Source: Oscarella lobularis (lineage: Eukaryota > Porifera > Homoscleromorpha > Homosclerophorida > Oscarellidae). Taken from it: DNA of 64,000 bases. The stretch lies in assembly GCF_947507565.1 (NCBI RefSeq), contig NC_089182.1, forward strand, positions 2,232,001-2,296,000, in the 5' to 3' direction. The notes beneath the pieces are model-generated. The model did no database searches. It was not told the DNA's origin and saw only the letters and a program-made list of their open reading frames with translations. The stretch's first letter is position 1. Every line of letters starts with the position of its first letter. This document shows, piece after piece, positions 58,401 through 64,000 of the stretch. The position numbers and the translations under genes are program-made.

Positions 58401-61400
58401 GCCAGGAAAACGGGGCTTGGAACGGCACGCAGCCCATCTGCGACCGTAAGGTGTTCTCTCAATTGTCCTATTTTGAATGATTATTTTATTCAGTTCTATT
58501 CTGTCCCGACTTAAATCCACCTGGAAACGGTTCACTGGACTCAAAGGCCACAGCTTACCCTTCTAAAGTGACCTTCAGCTGCAACAGTGGATACACCTTG
58601 TATCCTAAAGGTGGTGACACTTTGGAATGCGTAATCGACGGGTCTTCTTCGGTGCCGGCTGTCAAGTGGGACAAAAACGATCCAAAGTGTGGAAGTGAGT
58701 ACAGATCACAGCAAAAAAAAGTCTTTGTATCGTAAGCGTGCACTTGGATCTTTATTTTAGTTGTCCCTCAAGTCAAACTGGTGCGAACGGGCAATTCTGC
58801 TGACATCAGCAGCACCACACTACTTTCTCCTCAGTATAGTTCCAATTCTACGGTCATGATTGATTGTCAGTTGGTCACAGGCTATCCCGAGACCATGCTC
58901 GAGTGGAAAATTGCCGAAGCTAGTGTCAGCACTGACACTTCTGATAATGTCTATCAGGAATCTCCAGGAGAAAACGCACGAAAACTAGTGTTTCGAAGTT
59001 TTGGTACAAACGAGCAAGACAACTACACGTGTACCGCGGTCAATCCAGCTGGCAGTGACAGTGCAACGTTCGAGATCCTTCTTCAAGGTAAAGTGCACTA
59101 AAGGATGTTTCTTTTTCTGATCGATGTCCGGTTGTAGTTGTGCCGGATCCCCCTCCTCAACCAACAACGAACACAGTGTCTGCATTTGAAATCACGGTGA
59201 CGTGGGTTCCTCCAGGATTTGATGGGCGTTCTCCTATAACAGAATATGAAGTTGGGTACCGAAAGAAAGACGCGTCTAGTTACACCACTATGTCATTTAT
59301 TTCTTCTACAACGTCATTTTCCGCTAAGAAATTGAAGCCGTACACAGATTATGAGTTTCGAGTCAGAGCCCGAAATAAGATAGGCTACAGTACTTACAGT
59401 CCAGTTTCGATCCGTCGCACTTTGCAATTTAGTAAGCTCTTTGAGTAGTGTTGTCTTTAATCAGTAATTTATCATAATTTAGATCCTTCTCCTCCTCAAA
59501 ATGTAAGAGCTACTGTACTGGGATCATATTCTGTTAGCGTCACGTGGCAAGAGCCATCTGAAAAAAATGGAATTATCACCGGATACAGAATTCAATACTC
59601 TGGAGGAGATTTATCAGGCGCTCAGGAAATTGACGTAAACGGCAGCACCTTTGAAACCACTGTGAAGTCTTTGAAACCATTCCGGGAGTATGAGTTTTCT
59701 GTCAGAGCCAAGACTGAAGAATCCGGAGATCTCTACAGCGATTTTTCGGACGCCGCTAGAGCGAAAACGGATCCAGCAAGTATGGGTTTTTGTTTGAGGC
59801 GAGAATCTTCATAGTACAGGGTGTTTTTGTGTGCAGAGCCCACGAAGCCTGCTAAAAATATTGAGTCCAAAGCGGAAGGCCAAACATCTATAAGTGTGAA
59901 ATGGGAGGCGCCAGATTCGGATGGCTTCAACGGAATTCTGACGGGATACAACATTCGATATACCAATCTCACAGACAACGTTACCAACTTGCAGAACGTT
60001 GATAACGAAACGTTTTTTACGAATCTGACTGACCTAGTACCTCATACGAACTACAGCATCGTTGTCTATGTTGTCAATACGGAAGGAGAGGGACCTCCAA
60101 GCGACGAAGATGTCATTTTAACAGGACAAGCACGTAAGCTGGCAACAATCTTTAAAGGATTAAATTTTAAGACTACTTCTTTATTTGTTGCAGCTCCAAC
60201 AGCGCCTCCCCAAAACATCTCAATTACCGTTCTATCATCCAGTAGCATTAGGGCGAATTGGTCAAGTCCTCCTATAGCTGAAATTCCCGGCATACTGACA
60301 GGATATCGGATCTACTATCAAGCAGATAAAGAATCAAGAAAACACGAGGAAGTCGGTCCTCGCGTACTGACGACAGACCTCGACGACTTGAAATTTTACA
60401 CGTTCTATAATATCACAGTGGCAGCTGGGACCGGAGGAGGGTTCGGTCCGGAAGGACCTCTTCTTCGAAATCGCACACTCGAAGATCGTAAGCATTGACA
60501 GTTCGGTTTTTTTCGCTTCTTGTTTATTATGTTTTTACAGTTCCTGGGCCGCCCGCTTCTTTGAATATTTCAACGACGTCGGCTACTTCAATATTAGCGT
60601 CATGGGAGGTTCCTCCTGTAAAAAACGGAGTAATCCGCGGCTATCGTGTTAAATACTTCAATGACAGCGGCGCATTTTACCTGAATTCTACGACGACTAG
60701 CGTGAACTTGACGTCGTTGAACGAATTCACGCAGTACAATGTCTCCGTTCAAGCAAGAACCGGGCCTGGGTTGGGCAACGCTAGTGCCATTAGAACAGAA
60801 ACAACAGACGAAGCTGGTGAGTGCGCACGATAAAGTATTGACAGTCCAGTGAGACTAAGTGGTGTCTTCCCTAGCTCCTAGTGCTCCTCCTCAGAACGTC
60901 TCCGCTGTAAATGGCAGTTCGACGAGTCTTAAAGTATCGTGGACACCGCCGCCGACGCTGGATCAAAACGGTATAATTCGAAACTACACGGTGGCATACA
61001 ACAGAAGCTCTGGTTCTCCTTCGGAGCTAAACGTTGCGTCTAACAACAACAACGTAACACTGTCGGGCCTCCAGAAGTTTGTCAAGTACACTGTGACGGT
61101 AAGAGCCGTGACAGTGGCCGACGGTCCTCCGAGTTCGCCTATAACTGTCAGCACAGATCAAGACAGTAAGACGGTTTTGACGAAAGCTGGAAAAGCGACC
61201 AACTCGTCGTTCTCTTTCTTTAGTTCCCGAAGAACCTCAGACTTTTAGCGTAACGGTAATTTCGTCGTCTGCGGTGAATGTCACTTGGGCACCTCCGGCT
61301 GTGCGGAATGGGATCATCACCGGCTATACACTCAGCTATTTCAATGACTCGAATAACCTCAGCCAATCCTTTAATGAAAGCGCGCGGTCATACACTGTAG

Positions 61401-64000
61401 AGTATCTCAACGAGTACACAAACTATACGTTCTCTCTCAAAGCGGCTACGATCAAAGGTGAAGGCCTTTCGACAGCGCCGCAGCAGAAAGAAACACTTCA
61501 AGATGGTGAGTTTGTACTAATATATATGTATATATGTCGTAGCACTGAACATTTCTTATGTAGTACCAAATGCACCGCCGACTATTGACAATATAACGGC
61601 TGGCGCCACGTCACTGACTGTCATGTGGTCGGCGCCGCCTCTTGAAGAACTCAACGGAAGGATTATTGACTATGAATTCTACTATAATGGCAGTCAATTT
61701 GATCGAGAGCTTCACGACATGAACAGCAGCAGCACCGAAGTACTGACTTTTACACTGGAAAGTCTTCAAGAATTCGTTTGGTATGATGTCAAAGTGAGAG
61801 CGTATACCGAAATCGGACCCGGTCCGTTTTCGGCTGTAAAATCAAAAAGAACGTTGGCTGGTAAGGGAGAGAGTTCTTTAGTTGAGCAAGTTTGAACTGA
61901 CTCTTATCACAGCTCCAAGTCTTCCTCCCACAATCACAGCAATTCGGAATTTGTCGTCAACGTCGCTGAGCGTGAACTGGGCCAAACCGGCACCAAAAGA
62001 TATCAATGGAATATTTTTACGTTCGGAGATTGAGTACAAACAGATCAACCCTGATATGTCATATCCATTGCAAAGTGATCCGACAGACGAAACTATTGAT
62101 TTGATCAATTTGAGAATGTAAGTTAGCCTGCGTGTTTCTGGGAGTAGTAGAACTGTTTTTCTCGTGCAGATACACTCGCTATGAAATTCGAGTGAGAATT
62201 GTAACGAATGCAAGTGAAAATGGCCCAGAATTGAATGGCACCTGGTCGAATCTTGAACGAGTTCGAACCGACGAAGACAGTGGGCAATGTCAAGGTTTTT
62301 TACTAATTTAATTAAAACGGTTCTTTTTTGTAGTTCCCGACCAGCCAGAGGCCTTGTCAAATGTTTCAGTTTCCAAGTATTCTGTGGAATTGACGTGGCA
62401 ACCGCCTAAAGTCGTAAAGGGAATCATCACTTCTTACCGTCTCAATTATCAGAATTTCACAAGGAACAAAGGGCCAAAAAATGAGAATATGTCTCTGGGT
62501 GGGAGCGTCACTATGACAACAGTCACCGGTTTATTGCCATATCGCAATTACATGTTCAATCTCTTTGCAAGCACATCAAAAGGAGAAAGCCTCACAGCGG
62601 CTCAACTTTCAATCCAAACAGTTCAGTCTGGTAATCACTTAATTTTATTTATCAATGAATAAGAAATCAATTATTTGTTTTGAAGCGCCGACCAAGCCGC
62701 CAGCTAACGTCACAGCTGTTTCTACTAGTTCGACGTCAATCAACGTTACATGGAAAGAAGTTCCTACAGAGGATCAAAATGGAGTTGTTCAATATTACCA
62801 CGTTCTATACGACGCTCCCGAAAGAAACGTGAAAAATCAATTAGTAAAAGTACCTCACTCACGCTTACAAGTCCAACTCTTCAATCTTTTGAAATACGTT
62901 GAATACGAAATTCGGGTTCGAGCTGTCACCGTCGAAAACGGCACGGCGAGCGACATCGTCAAAGAAAGAACATTGCAAGACAGTAAGAATTCCCCGCGTG
63001 TTGAGCACTTGCTTTATGAGATTGGTTTTAGAACCTACGGTTGTTCCAAGCAACGTTGTAGTCAAGCCAGTTTTAGACAACGCCACCCAACTTCGTGTTA
63101 GTTGGGAGAAACTGGATCCTCTTAAAACCAACGGCATTTTGGAGGAGTACCGAGTGTACTACGTTGAACTAGAACGAACAGATCTTCGTCGCCGCCGCGC
63201 TGCGGACATCTTCATATCTATCAAGCCCGAGAACGTAGGTGGCAGACTTTCTGTAACTGTTGTCTGCAGTTCTGTGTTTTCAGTTGTTTGTGCTTGTTGG
63301 TGGTTTAAAGCCATACAACAACTACAGTATTTCGATGACAGCTGTCACAGGTGGAGGAGAAGGACCGCGCAGTACTTCGATTGTTAGCAGGACGGCTCCC
63401 GCTGGTGAGCCATTTGAATGACCTCATTTTCTCGCTGACTTGTCACTCCTTTTTGCAGATCCTCCCACTTTCGCTCTAACCTTTCCTCCTCCGCCGGAGC
63501 CTAAAGACGATCAGATAACAGTTTCTCTAGCCGGCTTTATGATTACGAACATCAATGGTCCAATTGAGTAAGTGTGGTACGTGGCTCAAAACTTGGGGCT
63601 TGATGCATTTTTGCGTGTCTGCTTCTCAAATAGAAAGTACGAACTCATCGTAGTAATACCAGAACTGGACGAAGACGGCCGACCGATGATGGATCTCGGA
63701 GATCCTGACGTTAAATTTCCCCCTGATAGCGTTAAACCCTACCCACTTCCCGATGAAGAGTTATCAGAGCTTCCTTATGCTTACAAATGCAAAGTTTGGC
63801 TTGGCAACGACCTGGAGGAGAAATTTGTCATTGGAAGTGAGGATCTTCCTTCTGATTTGGCTCGTGAAAAAGTGTACAATGGCCCACTGAGAAAAGGAAC
63901 CTACTACAGCTTCTTTCTGAGAGCTTTTACTGTCGCAAGTCCGGATCAATCTGTGAGTTCCTCAGTGGATTATAAGCGTTCTCATTTGCAGTTTCTTTTT
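55447..64000 (+). CDS. Sushi / Ig / fibronectin-III receptor, probably RPTP-like (3' end beyond window)
   Basis: The signal peptide is MSCLFFGVVILLLLFWGSQ. Several short exons encode a Thr/Ala/Pro-rich mucin-like stalk. About 11 sushi (CCP) domains follow (56160-58700), each on its own exon with the CxxGY and WSG pattern, then one Ig-like domain (58770-59090, ATYTC-type Cys pair). About 12 FN3 domains come next (59150-63400), again one per one or two exons, almost all with phase 1 introns. The last visible part (63470-63950: ELIVVIPELDEDG, then YNGPLRKGTYYSFFLRAF) matches the membrane-proximal region of receptor tyrosine phosphatases. A TM helix and cytoplasmic enzyme domain would lie to the right. 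The type is inferred; a kinase receptor or adhesion protein is possible. Confidence 0.82.
55590..55980 (+). repeat. Tandemly duplicated mucin-stalk exon/intron units
   Basis: CTGGTAAGTAAAGT with a following roughly 60-bp intron containing TATATAAAC occurs near 55591, 55791 and (as CCGGTAAGTAAGT) 55918. Each copy ends a Thr/Ala/Pro-rich exon and starts an intron, so the stalk grew by duplication of exon-plus-intron units. In the first copy the exon is reduced to the three bases CTG. Confidence 0.7.
57101..57970 (+). repeat. Four near-identical tandem sushi exon/intron units (about 229 bp each)
   Basis: TATACTGGAATATTGTCCA-type exon starts occur at about 57101, 57330, 57559 and 57789. Each unit contains one whole sushi exon (PQNGAKTSELRSIDTEVTF, then NAGYSLGGSKARLC) plus its intron, differing by only a few bases from its neighbours. 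The duplication is recent and keeps the reading frame because both introns are in phase 1. Confidence 0.9.

Overview
The window is nuclear DNA of an early-branching animal with a very compact genome. Coding exons are separated by GT-AG introns mostly of about 50-100 bp, and neighbouring genes often lie less than 300 bp apart. The gene content is metazoan: a 13-repeat cadherin, a Jun-type bZIP factor, a PTK7-like receptor pseudokinase, an EGF/laminin-G matrix protein, sialyltransferases, and a sushi/Ig/fibronectin-III receptor. A sponge, perhaps a homoscleromorph of the Oscarella type, fits best. The species is an inference; nothing in the sequence proves it.

Layout. 0.3-1.4 kb (-): N-terminal PH part of an ORP9/ORP11-type oxysterol-binding protein, cut by the left edge. 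1.5-14.8 kb (-): one giant transmembrane gene, mucin-like / NIDO / AMOP / VWD / EGF / 13 cadherin repeats / TM / tail. 15.5-17.0 kb (-): INO80B. 17.1-24.1 kb (-): secreted protein with about 48 EGF and 2 LamG domains. 24.4-25.5 kb (+): Jun. 26.1-27.4 kb (+): PTK7-like receptor pseudokinase. 27.7-32.8 kb (-): cyclin-G-associated kinase, with its ATG only 41 bp from that of FARSA (+, 32.9-35.0 kb). 35.2-38.3 kb (-): amidohydrolase whose 1.5-kb intron holds an HSF-type gene on the other strand. 38.5-39.4 kb (-): MED26. 39.6-40.0 kb (+): small His-rich CaaX protein. 40.2-42.0 kb (-): calreticulin. 42.2-46.0 kb (-): tandem-CH/coiled-coil/SAM protein. 46.2-49.7 kb (-): EFCAB14-like. 50.0-52.9 kb (-): two tandem GT29 sialyltransferases. 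53.2-54.9 kb (-): beta-1,4-galactosyltransferase. 55.4-64.0 kb (+): sushi/Ig/FN3 receptor running off the right edge.

Themes. Three giant adhesion or matrix genes dominate, next to housekeeping genes (FARSA, GAK, calreticulin, INO80B, MED26). The adjacent galactosyl- and sialyltransferases could act in sequence on Golgi glycans, but this is inferred from families only. The most unusual object is the mucin/NIDO-AMOP-VWD/cadherin fusion. Gene spans below run from start to stop codon and include introns. Exon joins were made by eye from splice signals and homology, so the main domain calls are firm and some individual splice sites are not.
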